In this document: positions 1-9,295 of the stretch, piece by piece
Numbering within the stretch: the stretch's first letter is position 1
Layout: every line of letters begins with the position of its first letter
DNA from: Azosocius agrarius
GTDB taxonomy: Bacteria > Pseudomonadota > Gammaproteobacteria > UBA6186 > Azoamicaceae
DNA length: 64,000 nt
Assembly: GCA_016432505.1 (NCBI GenBank)
Contig: CP066692.1
Coordinates: 62,001 to 126,000, forward strand
Direction of reading: 5' to 3'
Position numbers and translations under genes: made by a program
Notes under the pieces: model-generated
What the model was told of the DNA's origin: nothing
What the model saw: the letters and a program-made list of their open reading frames with translations, nothing else
Database searches by the model: none

Positions 1-1
1 T

Positions 2-262
2 ATTACTGAACAAATATATATATATTTTAATGAAAAAAATTATATTTGGAATAATACATCTATTAAAAACATATTATTAAATTTATCTAATAATAATGAT
101 ATCATTTTTAATGATTTATCTCAATTTTTGAGAATAATTATAACAGGAAATTTTAGTAGTCCACCATTAGTAGATGTTATATTTTTAATAGGGAAAATTT
201 TTTTATTATCTAGAATTTATAATATTAGATATATATATAAATTATTTGTTAATAATTATTGA
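2..262 (+). CDS. gltX: Glutamyl-tRNA synthetase, C-terminal end (partial)
   Basis: Open from the left edge in frame 2 to TGA at 260-262, giving about 86 residues. The peptide FLRIIITGNFSSPPLVDVI matches the conserved anticodon-binding region of bacterial GltX, where LR...TG...SPP(L/G).EVL..LG is typical. GltX charges tRNA-Glu in the cytoplasm. The catalytic Rossmann domain and KMSKS lie outside the window. It is followed directly by tRNA-Ala and tRNA-Glu genes, a common gammaproteobacterial arrangement, which supports the call although only the tail is visible. Confidence 0.85.
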   Translation: MTEQIYIYFNEKNYIWNNTSIKNILLNLSNNNDIIFNDLSQFLRIIITGNFSSPPLVDVIFLIGKIFLLSRIYNIRYIYKLFVNNY

Positions 263-295
263 CATTAATAATTATAAAACATATTATATATCAGT

Positions 296-368
296 GGGGT
301 TATAGCTCAGTTGGTAGAGCGTTTGCATGGCATGCAATAGGTCGGCGGTTCGAATCCGCCTTGCTCCA
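296..368 (+). tRNA. tRNA-Ala (anticodon GGC)
   Basis: A 73-nt cloverleaf. The anticodon loop ATGGCAT gives GGC; the T-loop is TTCGAAT and the D-arm AGCTCAGTTGGTAGAGC. The acceptor stem GGGGTTA/TTGCTCC has the G3:U70 wobble pair that specifies alanine, with A73. CCA is not encoded, so a CCA-adding enzyme must be present elsewhere. The 6:67 position looks like a U-U mismatch. Lies ten bases before tRNA-Glu, probably co-transcribed after gltX. Confidence 0.96.
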
Positions 369-377
369 TTTGTTACT

Positions 378-450
378 GTCCCCATCGTCTAGTGGCCTAG
401 GACATCGCCCTTTCACGGCGGAAACAGGGGTTCAAACCCCCTTGGGGACG
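378..450 (+). tRNA. tRNA-Glu (anticodon TTC)
   Basis: A 73-nt tRNA with acceptor stem GTCCCCA/TGGGGAC, anticodon loop CTTTCAC (anticodon TTC) and T-loop TTCAAAC, close to the E. coli tRNA-Glu. CCA is not encoded. The last 19 bases overlap, on the opposite strand, the 3' end of ubiG, whose TGA stop is the complement of TCA in the T-loop. Confidence 0.97.
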
Positions 451-1148
451 TTTTGTATGTGTAATATATAATTAGTTGAATTATTTTTAGATAATATTGT
501 GAATTTTGATAATGGGTTATAAATTATTCCATTTGTAATTTTTATTTTTAAATTGTTATTTTTTATTATTTGAGTTAATTTTTTTAAATTTATATATTTA
601 TGATATGAGTGAGTATTTATTGGCATTATATTAAATATATATTCACCTATTAATATGGTTTTTAATAATGAAATTGTTGTTTTGTTTATTGAAGATAAGA
701 AAATATGACCATTTTTTTTTAGTAAATTTTTACATTTTTTTATGAGTAAATTATGATTTGGCATGTGTTCTAATATTTCCATACAAGTTATTATGTCATA
801 TTTATTTTTGTTATTATACTCTTCTATTGTATTTATTTTATAAAATATATTTAAGTTAGATAATTTTGCATGTTTTTTTGCTATTGTTATTGCTTTTTTT
901 GAAGTATCTATTCCTGTTACTAATGCTCCTTTTTTTGATAAACTTTCTGATAAAATTCCTCCTCCGCATCCAATATCTAATACTAGTTTATTTTTTAATA
1001 TTATATTAGAACATATAAACTTTAATCTTGTTATATTTAGTGTGTGTAAAGGGTTGTAATTTTTTTCATTATAATTCCACCAATTTAGTGATAATTTATC
1101 AAATTTTATGATTTCTTTTTTATATGTATTTATATTGATCTTATTCAT
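432..1148 (-). CDS. ubiG: Ubiquinone biosynthesis O-methyltransferase UbiG
   Basis: SAM-dependent methyltransferase of 238 residues that performs the O-methylations of the ubiquinone ring. The SAM motif LDIGCGGGILSE is at residues 57-68, preceded by the family signature W-W...NPLH.LN..R (residues 23-41), and followed by EILEHM as the post-motif. Length matches E. coli UbiG (240). The gene starts 8 bases after the argS stop, so it is probably the second gene of an argS-ubiG unit. Its product would support the quinone pool used by the bc1 complex encoded at 11.4-14 kb. The stop and last six codons lie inside tRNA-Glu on the other strand. Confidence 0.93.
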   Translation of the reverse strand: MNKININTYKKEIIKFDKLSLNWWNYNEKNYNPLHTLNITRLKFICSNIILKNKLVLDIGCGGGILSESLSKKGALVTGIDTSKKAITIAKKHAKLSNLNIFYKINTIEEYNNKNKYDIITCMEILEHMPNHNLLIKKCKNLLKKNGHIFLSSINKTTISLLKTILIGEYIFNIMPINTHSYHKYINLKKLTQIIKNNNLKIKITNGIIYNPLSKFTILSKNNSTNYILHIQNVPKGV

Positions 1149-1156
1149 GATTATTT

Positions 1157-2908
1157 TTACATTTTATTTATTTTTTTTAAACTTAAGATAAAAAAACATT
1201 TATTTATAATCTTTGATGTTAAATTACATAACAATAATCTAAATGTTTGTTTTTCTGAATTATTAACTTTACATATATGAAAAAATATATGAAATTTATC
1301 TGCTAAATCATATAAATAAGATGCTAATTTATGTGTGTTTAAAATTTTTATAGTTTGTGATATAACTTCGGAAAATTGACATATTTGTAGAGATAAATTC
1401 CATTCTTCGTTGGAATAATTATTTTTTATATTGTTGAAAATTAAATTTTTTTTGATGTTTGTGTTATTTTTAATACTTAAAATTCTAGCATATGCATAAG
1501 ATATAAAAGAAGCTGTGTACCCATTAAAATTTAACATTTTATTATAATTAAATTTATAATTATTTATTGGGTTACAGGATAAATCTGCGTATTTTATGCT
1601 ATTTATACTAATTTTTTTAGACGTCTGTATTAATGCTAATTTTGAAATTGTTGTATTTTTTATTTGTATTATATTTTTAGCTTTATTATATCCTAGTAAA
1701 ATTAAATTTATTAATTTTTCATTTTTTCCGGCTCTAGTTTGAAATTTTTTTCCATTTGATTTTAGAATTAATCCAAAATTAATATGATTTATTTTATTTA
1801 TTTTTTTATATAATTTTGCTTGATAAGCTGATTTGAAAAGCATATTAAAATGTAATTTTTGTCCAGTATCTGTAACATAAATTAACCATTGGGCTTTTTC
1901 AGATAATATTCTATATTTTATGGTACTTATATCCGTTGTTGCATAATTGTAACTTTCATTAGATTTTTTTATAATAAATGGTAATAAATTTTTTTTTTTG
2001 TTTATATATTTTTTAAAAAAAACACATTGCGCTTTGTTTGATTGTATAATTAAATTTTTTTTTTGTAAATTTTTAACCATATTATTTAATAAAGCATTAT
2101 AAAAAGATTCTCCTTTGTTGAGGATTTTTATGTGCAACAATGTGTAAATTTGTTTTAATGATGTTGTTGAAATTTTATATATTTGTTTCCATATATTTGT
2201 AGATATAGGATTTTTTTTATGTAGAAGTGTTACTTCTATATGTGATTTAATTTTAAATTGTTTATTTAAATCAAAATGTATTTTTGATAATTTATAATAT
2301 ATTGATAAATTTATTAATGTTAAATTTAGTTTTGTTTTTGTTGTTATTTTATATATATGCTTTAATAAGCATATTAGCATACCAAATTGTGTACCCCAAT
2401 CGCCTAAATGGTTTATTTTTACTATTTTATATCCTAAAAAAAGTAATAAATTTGAAATACTTTCTCCTATTATAGTTGATCGTAGATGTCCTACATGCAT
2501 TTCTTTTGCTATATTTGGACTAGAAAAATCTATTATTATTTTTATTTTTTTATTTAAAATTGGTATACTATATTTAGTGTTATTTATTTGTTTTTTTAAA
2601 AAATTTGTAATATATATTTGTGTAAATGTAAAATTTATAAATCCTGGTTTTATTATTTTTATAGATTCAAATATTTTGTTATATATATTTTTGTTAATTA
2701 TAAAATTTTTAATTATATATGCTATTGTAATTGGAGTATTATTTAATAATTTTGTAAATTTCATTGCGCTATTACATTGGTAATGGCCATATATTTTTTT
2801 TGTTGTTTGAGTAATTTCAATATTTTTGTTTATAAAATTATTGTAATGTGGAAATTTTGTTATTAATGCTTCATAACAGATATGATGTATAATATTAATT
2901 AAATTCAT
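1157..2908 (-). CDS. argS: Arginyl-tRNA synthetase
   Basis: Class I synthetase of 583 residues (E. coli 577) charging tRNA-Arg. The family's HIGH signature appears as HVGHL at residues 138-142 within FSSPNIAKEMHVGHLRST, and the GDWGTQFGM block follows. The KMSKS counterpart is the ArgS-type GKKFQTRAG. The C-terminal DALR-type anticodon domain contains the YAYARI block. An ATG start with GGATAAG upstream gives a plausible ribosome site. Divergent from gyrA across 127 AT-rich bases and followed by ubiG. No odd features apart from high Asn/Lys/Ile content typical of the genome. Confidence 0.97.
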   Translation of the reverse strand: MNLINIIHHICYEALITKFPHYNNFINKNIEITQTTKKIYGHYQCNSAMKFTKLLNNTPITIAYIIKNFIINKNIYNKIFESIKIIKPGFINFTFTQIYITNFLKKQINNTKYSIPILNKKIKIIIDFSSPNIAKEMHVGHLRSTIIGESISNLLLFLGYKIVKINHLGDWGTQFGMLICLLKHIYKITTKTKLNLTLINLSIYYKLSKIHFDLNKQFKIKSHIEVTLLHKKNPISTNIWKQIYKISTTSLKQIYTLLHIKILNKGESFYNALLNNMVKNLQKKNLIIQSNKAQCVFFKKYINKKKNLLPFIIKKSNESYNYATTDISTIKYRILSEKAQWLIYVTDTGQKLHFNMLFKSAYQAKLYKKINKINHINFGLILKSNGKKFQTRAGKNEKLINLILLGYNKAKNIIQIKNTTISKLALIQTSKKISINSIKYADLSCNPINNYKFNYNKMLNFNGYTASFISYAYARILSIKNNTNIKKNLIFNNIKNNYSNEEWNLSLQICQFSEVISQTIKILNTHKLASYLYDLADKFHIFFHICKVNNSEKQTFRLLLCNLTSKIINKCFFILSLKKINKM

Positions 2909-3035
2909 ATATACTTATCCTATTTTATTTATTATTTATAAAAAAATTTGTATTATTTGTTATTTTTGAATTTTTTTAATTATAATTATTTTATATAATA
3001 ACATTTATAATATTTTTAATATATGGTTTAAAAAG

Positions 3036-5525
3036 ATGGAATGTTTTGCCAAAGAAATTAAAATAATTGATATAGAAGATGAATTAAAAAAGTCTTATTT
3101 AGATTATGCTATGAGTGTTATTGTCGGACGTGCATTACCTGATATTTGTGATGGGTTAAAACCTGTACATAGACGTATTTTATTTGCAATGTATGAACTT
3201 GGAAATTATTGGAATAAACCTTATAAAAAATCTGCAAGAGTCGTTGGAGATGTTATTGGCAAATATCATCCACATGGAGAAAGCGCTGTTTATGATGCAA
3301 TTGTTAGAATGGCTCAAACTTTTTCTTTGCGATATGTTTTGATTTGTGGACAAGGTAATTTTGGATCTATAGATGGAGATGCTGCTGCAGCAATGAGATA
3401 TACAGAAATTAAAATGTCTAAAATATCATCATATTTGTTAAATGATTTGGATAAAGATACTGTTAATTTTATTCCTAATTATGATAATTCTGAATTACAG
3501 CCTATAATTTTTCCTAGTGTTGTACCAAATTTATTAATAAATGGGTCTAGCGGCATTGCTGTTGGTATGGCTACAAATATACCTCCTCATAATTTAGTTG
3601 AAGTTATAAATGCTTTGATTTATATAATTAATAATTCTTATTGTAATGTTGTAGATTTAATGAAATACGTTCATGGCCCGGATTTTCCTACTGGTGGAAT
3701 TTTAATAAGTAATAATGAAATTTTTAATGCTTATGAAACTGGAAAAGGTAAATTAACTATTAGGTCAAAAATTATAATTGAAAATGATAATAAAAATTTG
3801 AAAAATAAAATAATTATTCATGAGTTACCATATCAAGTTAATAAATTAAAATTAGTAGAAAAAATTATTGAATTGATAAAAAATAAGAGGTTAGAGGGAG
3901 TTAGTGATTTAATTGATGAATCTAATAAAAATGGTATGCGAATAGTTATAGAGTTGCGTAAACATGAAAATGTTGAAAAATTTATAAAAGATTTATATTT
4001 GTATACAAATATTCAATATTATTTCAATGTTAACATGGTTTCCATAGTTAATGGATGTCCAAAACTTTTAAATTTAAAAAATATGATGTTTTATTTTATA
4101 AATCATAGAAAACAAGTAATTTCTAGACGCAGTATATATGAATTAAATAAATTAAAAAGTAGATTTCATATTTTGGAAGGATTGATAGTAGCTTTATATA
4201 ATATTGATTATATAATAAATTTGATTAAAAATACTAAATTTATTTTAAATATAAAAAAAAAATTATTGATTAAATCTTTTGATAATAGTTTTATGTATAA
4301 AATTAATAATTTTTATCAAAAAAATGATGATCAAAAATATTTTTTTTCAGAAATTCAAATTGTTGCTATTTTGAGTTTGAATTTACAATCTTTGTTGAAA
4401 TTAGAAATTAATAAATTATTAATAGAGTATAATGATATAAATGAAAAAATGAAAATTTATAATAATATTTTATTAGATAATTATATGATTGAAGAAATTA
4501 TTAAATTAGAATTATTAGTAATAAAAAAAGAATTTTTTGATTTAAGAAAAACAGATATTATTCATGAAAATGAGCTTCTTTATAAAGAAGAAATATTAAT
4601 TAAAGATAAAATTGTTGTTACTTTATCTAATGCTGGATATATTAAATTTCAATTATTAGATTTGTATAAAGTTCAGCATAGAGGTGGTAAGGGAAAAATG
4701 GCTACTATTATTAAAGAGGAAGATTTTATAATTAATTTATTTGTTGCAACTACACATGATATGCTTTTATGTTTTTCAAATAAAGGTAAAGTCTATAATT
4801 TAAAAATGTCTGATCTTGTTATAGCTTCAAGAATTTCTAGAGGGAAGCTTATTGCAAATTTATTGTCTTTGGATAATGGTGAATCCATAAGTACTATATT
4901 ATCTGTTATTAATTTTACAAGTGATCAATTTGTATTTATGTCTACTAAAAAAGGTATGGTTAAAAAAGTTAAAATTAATGAATTTAGTAATATAAGATCA
5001 AATGGAATAATAGCTATTAATTTAAAAGATGATGATTTGTTAATAGGAGCTGAAATTCTTAAAGAAGATAGTGATATAATGTTGTTTACAAATTATGGTA
5101 AAGCTATACGTTTTAATTCTTCATTGATTAAATGTACAAGTAGATTATCTATGGGTGTTCGTGGAATTAAATTGAATAATTTTAATTATGTTATTTCATT
5201 AATCATAATTAAAAGTGGCGGTTGTATACTATTAGCTACAGCAAATGGGTATGGAAAAAGAACTGATATAAATGAATTTAAATTTGTTTCTAGAGGAGGA
5301 TATGGAGTTATTGCTATTCAAATTTCTAAAAGAAATGGGCCTTTAATTGGTGCTGTTCAAGTTTTTGATGATGATGTTATGTTGATAAGTGGACAAGGTC
5401 TATTAGTTCGTATTAAAAGTGAAGGAATATCTAAAATAAAAAGAAATACGCAAGGTATGAAACTTATAAATTTAGTTAGTGAAGAAAAATTGGTAGCCAT
5501 TAAATATATTGATTGTAAAACATAA
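3036..5525 (+). CDS. gyrA: DNA gyrase subunit A
   Basis: Gyrase A of 829 residues (E. coli 875). The winged-helix/tower domain carries the catalytic tyrosine Y122 in AAAAMRYTE, and the quinolone-resistance region reads HPHGESAVYD, with Glu at position 82 where E. coli has Asp; S83 and D87 are the susceptible residues. The C-terminal DNA-wrapping pinwheel has the GyrA box QHRGGKG near residue 546 and repeated blade motifs such as GMVKKVK and YGKAIRF. The acidic C-terminal tail of E. coli is missing, which accounts for the shorter length. It works with GyrB, not in this window. Adjacent to ubiG/argS on one side and rpsA on the other. Confidence 0.98.
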   Translation: MECFAKEIKIIDIEDELKKSYLDYAMSVIVGRALPDICDGLKPVHRRILFAMYELGNYWNKPYKKSARVVGDVIGKYHPHGESAVYDAIVRMAQTFSLRYVLICGQGNFGSIDGDAAAAMRYTEIKMSKISSYLLNDLDKDTVNFIPNYDNSELQPIIFPSVVPNLLINGSSGIAVGMATNIPPHNLVEVINALIYIINNSYCNVVDLMKYVHGPDFPTGGILISNNEIFNAYETGKGKLTIRSKIIIENDNKNLKNKIIIHELPYQVNKLKLVEKIIELIKNKRLEGVSDLIDESNKNGMRIVIELRKHENVEKFIKDLYLYTNIQYYFNVNMVSIVNGCPKLLNLKNMMFYFINHRKQVISRRSIYELNKLKSRFHILEGLIVALYNIDYIINLIKNTKFILNIKKKLLIKSFDNSFMYKINNFYQKNDDQKYFFSEIQIVAILSLNLQSLLKLEINKLLIEYNDINEKMKIYNNILLDNYMIEEIIKLELLVIKKEFFDLRKTDIIHENELLYKEEILIKDKIVVTLSNAGYIKFQLLDLYKVQHRGGKGKMATIIKEEDFIINLFVATTHDMLLCFSNKGKVYNLKMSDLVIASRISRGKLIANLLSLDNGESISTILSVINFTSDQFVFMSTKKGMVKKVKINEFSNIRSNGIIAINLKDDDLLIGAEILKEDSDIMLFTNYGKAIRFNSSLIKCTSRLSMGVRGIKLNNFNYVISLIIIKSGGCILLATANGYGKRTDINEFKFVSRGGYGVIAIQISKRNGPLIGAVQVFDDDVMLISGQGLLVRIKSEGISKIKRNTQGMKLINLVSEEKLVAIKYIDCKT

Positions 5526-5707
5526 AATGTTTTGTAAAATTATTTGAATTTTATTTATTGTTTTTTTTTTTATTTTGTTGTATAGTTGAGTATTATATGT
5601 TTGTTTAATTTATATAAGTATTTGATATTTTTATATTTATTAAATTGGTTTTATTTTATTTAAATTTATATGGAAATAAATTTTATTTATAGTTAGGAAT
5701 TGTAAAT

Positions 5708-7390
5708 ATGAATGAAAATTTTGGTGAATTATACAAAAAAATTTTATCTAAGGGAAAGGTATATCCTGGAGCAATAATAACTGGGACTGTTGTTGATATA
5801 GATAATGATTTTGTTATTGTTAATGCTAATTTAAAATCTGAGGGCAAAGTTCCTGTATCTCAATTTCATAATGAAAATGGAGAATTAGAGGTATCAATAG
5901 GTGATTCAGTGGAAATTGTTGTAGATGCTTTAGAAAATGGGTTTGGGGAAACACAGTTATCTAGAGAAAAAGCAAAGCGTCTTCAATCTTGGAATAGGTT
6001 GGAAAAAGCACATAAAGATAATGAAGTAGTTAAAGGTGTAGTTGTAGGTAGAGTTAAGGGTGGATTTACTGTTGATTTACAATCTGTTAAAGCTTTTTTA
6101 CCTGGATCTTTAATTGATGTAAGACCAATTCGTGATCAAGCTGAACTTGAGGGGCAAATTTTAGAATTTAAAGTTATTAAGATGGATCAGAAAAGAAATA
6201 ATGTTGTTGTTTCAAGAAAAGCGATGCTGGAGCATGAAATTAGTGCTGAACGCGTAGCATTATTAGATAAATTGATTGAAGGACAAAAAGTTAAAGGAAT
6301 TGTAAAAAATTTAACGGATTATGGTGCGTTTGTTGATTTAGGTGGATTAGATGGACTTTTACATATAACTGATATGGCTTGGCGTAGAATAAAGCATCCT
6401 AATGAAGTTGTAAATGTTAATGAAGAAATTACAGTTAAAGTTTTAAAATTTGATAAAGATAAGAATAGAGTTTCATTAGGATTAAAACAATTAGAAGAAG
6501 ATCCTTGGAAAGATATTTCTAAAAGATATATTGAAGGAATTAAATTAAAAGGAGTGGTCACAAATATTACTGATTATGGATGTTTTGTAGAAATAGAACC
6601 TGGTGTTGAAGGTTTAGTTCATGTTTCAGAAATGGATTGGACAAATAAAAATATAAATCCTAATAAAATTGTTAAACTTGGTAAAACGGTAGATGTAGTT
6701 GTATTGTATATAGATGAAGAACGTAGAAGAATTTCTTTAGGATTAAAGCAATGTATAGAGAATCCTTGGGATATTTTTGCTAAAAATTATAAAAAGGGTG
6801 ATAAAGTTGTTGGCATAATAAAATCTATTACGGATTTTGGTATATTTATAGGGTTAAGTGGAGATATTGATGGATTAATTCATTTAAGTGATATTTCTTG
6901 GAATGAAAATGGAATTGAAATATTGCATCAATATAATAAAGGGGATGAAATAGAAGCGATTGTTTTGGGAATAGATGCAGAACGTGAAAGGATATCATTA
7001 GGAATTAAACAATTAATTCAAGATCCTTTTTTGAATTACATAACAAGTAATCCAAAGGGAACTGTTGTAAAAGGAGAAATTTTAGAAATTACTTTAAAAG
7101 GAATAACTGTTAAATTATTTGATGAGGTTGAAGGATATTTAAAAATTAATGAATTAAATACTAACAAATTAGATGATGGTAAAGTTTCTTTAAAAGAAGG
7201 AGATATAATAGAATCTAAAATTATTAATATAGACAAAAAAAATAGAAATATTATTTTATCCGTAAAAGCTAAAGATGCGCAAGAAGAAGAAGACGTGTTG
7301 AAAGAATATAATCGTAGTTCTGAAATTGTTAATACTACATTGGGAGATTTGTTAAAAGATCATATTATAAATAATGAATTAAAAAAATAA
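5708..7390 (+). CDS. rpsA: 30S ribosomal protein S1
   Basis: Full-length S1 of 560 residues with six S1/OB-fold repeats. Repeats 3-6 show the hallmark G.V..(I/L)TD(Y/F)G.F(V/I) and GL(L/V/I)H.S/TD, for example GIVKNLTDYGAFVDLGGLDGL at about residues 198-218. S1 binds AT-rich mRNA leaders and brings them to the 30S subunit, which may matter here because many genes have weak Shine-Dalgarno sites. AGGA precedes the ATG by about ten bases. The usual gammaproteobacterial ihfB between rpsA and lapA is absent. Confidence 0.98.
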   Translation: MNENFGELYKKILSKGKVYPGAIITGTVVDIDNDFVIVNANLKSEGKVPVSQFHNENGELEVSIGDSVEIVVDALENGFGETQLSREKAKRLQSWNRLEKAHKDNEVVKGVVVGRVKGGFTVDLQSVKAFLPGSLIDVRPIRDQAELEGQILEFKVIKMDQKRNNVVVSRKAMLEHEISAERVALLDKLIEGQKVKGIVKNLTDYGAFVDLGGLDGLLHITDMAWRRIKHPNEVVNVNEEITVKVLKFDKDKNRVSLGLKQLEEDPWKDISKRYIEGIKLKGVVTNITDYGCFVEIEPGVEGLVHVSEMDWTNKNINPNKIVKLGKTVDVVVLYIDEERRRISLGLKQCIENPWDIFAKNYKKGDKVVGIIKSITDFGIFIGLSGDIDGLIHLSDISWNENGIEILHQYNKGDEIEAIVLGIDAERERISLGIKQLIQDPFLNYITSNPKGTVVKGEILEITLKGITVKLFDEVEGYLKINELNTNKLDDGKVSLKEGDIIESKIINIDKKNRNIILSVKAKDAQEEEDVLKEYNRSSEIVNTTLGDLLKDHIINNELKK

Positions 7391-7441
7391 ATTTGATAGG
7401 ATTTTTATTATAGTTTACATATTTTTTTAAGAGAGTTGATT

Positions 7442-7693
7442 ATGTTTAAATTGTTAACGATATTTTTTTCTATTTTTCTATTAATTTTTGGGTTGGTTTT
7501 TTCTTCTTTAAATTCTGGTTTTGTTATATTTAATTATTATATTGATAGTATAGAAATTCCTTTGTCTTTATTATTGATTTGTCATATATTACTTGGTGTA
7601 TTAGTTAGTGTGTTTTTTTTGTCTGTTTCTATAATAAAATTAAAGATTTGTAATAATAATTTATTTAAACAAATAAAAAATTTAAAGAAATAA
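7442..7693 (+). CDS. lapA: LapA-like inner-membrane protein (DUF1049)
   Basis: An 83-residue protein with two membrane segments (about residues 2-22 and 38-61) and a basic Lys/Asn-rich tail, the layout of LapA/YciS. In E. coli LapA helps LapB regulate lipopolysaccharide synthesis through LpxC turnover by FtsH. ATG at 7442 is preferred over the in-frame TTG at 7436 because GAGAG lies six bases before it. It directly follows rpsA, as in other gammaproteobacteria, but no lapB follows. Identification rests on position, size and topology rather than strong motifs. Confidence 0.6.
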   Translation: MFKLLTIFFSIFLLIFGLVFSSLNSGFVIFNYYIDSIEIPLSLLLICHILLGVLVSVFFLSVSIIKLKICNNNLFKQIKNLKK

Positions 7694-7759
7694 TTGTAAA
7701 TTGGTATTAATAAAATTAGATTAATTATATAATATTGTTATGATTTAAGTGTAATTTAT

Positions 7760-8416
7760 TTACTTATATGGGTGAGAGGCTATAGATTTTTTATATATAT
7801 GTTTTATTTCTTTTAACATATAATGTAAATGTTTGTTGTTGTTTTTTATTTGATTTAATTTTATTAATGTTATTAGTACCTTTATGAAGTGCTTGTTTTT
7901 ATTTTTATAGTTTAGTAATGTTTTTGTTTTTTTTATAGCATCGTTTAGATTTTTATTTATTATATAATTTTGAATTATATTTATGTTATTGCTTGTAATT
8001 TCTTGTTTTAATTTTATTAATGTTTTTTTTATTTCATATTCATATTTTGTATTATAAAAAAAATTTTTATTTTTATTCAAATTTATTAATAGATTATTTT
8101 TTTTATAAATTTCATCATTTTTTAATGTTAATTTTTTATATTTTTCTGTATTATATAAATACATTAAATATAAAATGTTATCATTACATGAATATTTTTT
8201 TATAAAATTTTTGAGCAAAAATTTTGCTACTATGTTGTTTCTTACCTTATAATTTTTATAAATTGAATTGATTTTTAAAAAATTTTTGTTTTTTTTGTTA
8301 AATATTTTGAAATATTGTGTTGTATATTTTATTTTATTAAAAAATTTTTTTTCTTCATGTGCATAAATATTTGTTGCAAATATAAAAAAAAAAAAAATTA
8401 ATATAGCTATTTTCAT
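7760..8416 (-). CDS. Unrecognised secreted or periplasmic protein
   Basis: A 218-residue protein with a clear Sec signal peptide: a short basic start, a hydrophobic Phe/Ile core, and a probable cleavage site after NIYA at residue 19. The mature part is very rich in Lys, Asn, Ile and Tyr and looks all-helical. The C-terminal third (NLNDAIKKTKTLL...LIKLNQIKNNNKHL) has the helix-turn-helix rhythm of a TPR repeat, but no repeat is certain. It lies tail to tail with lapA and head to head with rluD. I do not recognise a family; a decayed TPR protein is one possibility. Confidence 0.55.
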   Translation of the reverse strand: MKIAILIFFFFIFATNIYAHEEKKFFNKIKYTTQYFKIFNKKNKNFLKINSIYKNYKVRNNIVAKFLLKNFIKKYSCNDNILYLMYLYNTEKYKKLTLKNDEIYKKNNLLINLNKNKNFFYNTKYEYEIKKTLIKLKQEITSNNINIIQNYIINKNLNDAIKKTKTLLNYKNKNKHFIKVLITLIKLNQIKNNNKHLHYMLKEIKHIYKKSIASHPYK

Positions 8417-8519
8417 TTAATTATTGTATTTTCATTATTGTATTAATCATATGATATATTAATATTGTTAATATATCAAATGATAATTATTCTTTTATTT
8501 GTAATTTAGGAAGGGAAAT

Positions 8520-9257
8520 TTGAATTTTTTAGATGTTAATATAATATATGAAGATTATTATATAATCGTTATTAATAAGTTTTTAAATATGAAAGTTCAT
8601 GCTGTTGTTGATTGTGATAAATTAACCTTAGTAAATTTTTTATTATATAATTATCCTTATTTAATTACTTTACCTCGATGTGGTATTTTACATAGATTGG
8701 ATAAAAATACGACTGGATTATTAATAGTTTCTAAAACTTTTTTTTCTTATAATTATTTAATTAATCAATTTAAAATGAAAAATATTATGAGAGGATATGT
8801 GGCTATAGTTAATGGATGTTTTATTACTGGAGGTAATATTGTTGCTCCTATAAGTAAGTGTTTTGGAAAAAAAATGCGTATGATTGTTGTTAAAGATGGA
8901 GTTAATGCAATAACTTGTTATAGAATTTTAAAAAAATTTAAAAATTTTACGTTTATAAAGTTATTGTTAAAAACAGGTAAAACACATCAAATTAGAGTTC
9001 ATATGCAGCATATTAATCATAGTATTATAGGAGATTTTTTATATGCTAAAATTAATATAAATGATTTTTTTGATAATAATTTAAGAAATATATTAAAAAA
9101 AGTTAAAAGACAAATTTTACATGCTAATAAATTAATTATAAATCATCCATACACAAATAGATTTATGATGTGGGATATATCATTATCAAATGATTTTAAT
9201 AATTTGTTAATGGATTTGAAATTGTATGATATATATACAAATAATATATATTATTAG
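8520..9257 (+). CDS. rluD: 23S rRNA pseudouridine synthase, RluD type
   Basis: RluA-family pseudouridine synthase of 245 residues. The catalytic aspartate is D61 in GILHRLDKNTTGLLIV, and GKTHQIRVHM is the conserved later motif, followed by HANKLIINHP. The block MRMIVVKDG..AIT.YR is closest to RluD, which modifies helix 69 of 23S rRNA. The N-terminal S4 RNA-binding domain present in E. coli RluD (326 residues) is missing. A TTG start is chosen because AGGAAGG lies just upstream and the next in-frame ATG would cut into the fold. RluA is a less likely alternative. Confidence 0.85.
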   Translation: MNFLDVNIIYEDYYIIVINKFLNMKVHAVVDCDKLTLVNFLLYNYPYLITLPRCGILHRLDKNTTGLLIVSKTFFSYNYLINQFKMKNIMRGYVAIVNGCFITGGNIVAPISKCFGKKMRMIVVKDGVNAITCYRILKKFKNFTFIKLLLKTGKTHQIRVHMQHINHSIIGDFLYAKININDFFDNNLRNILKKVKRQILHANKLIINHPYTNRFMMWDISLSNDFNNLLMDLKLYDIYTNNIYY

Positions 9258-9295
9258 TATAATTGTTTATAATATTATTTATAATTGGTACTTTT

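Noticed and set aside
259..471. A 70-codon frame on the plus strand over the tRNA-Ala/tRNA-Glu pair
   Set aside because: It is a translation of the two tRNA genes and has no protein-like features.
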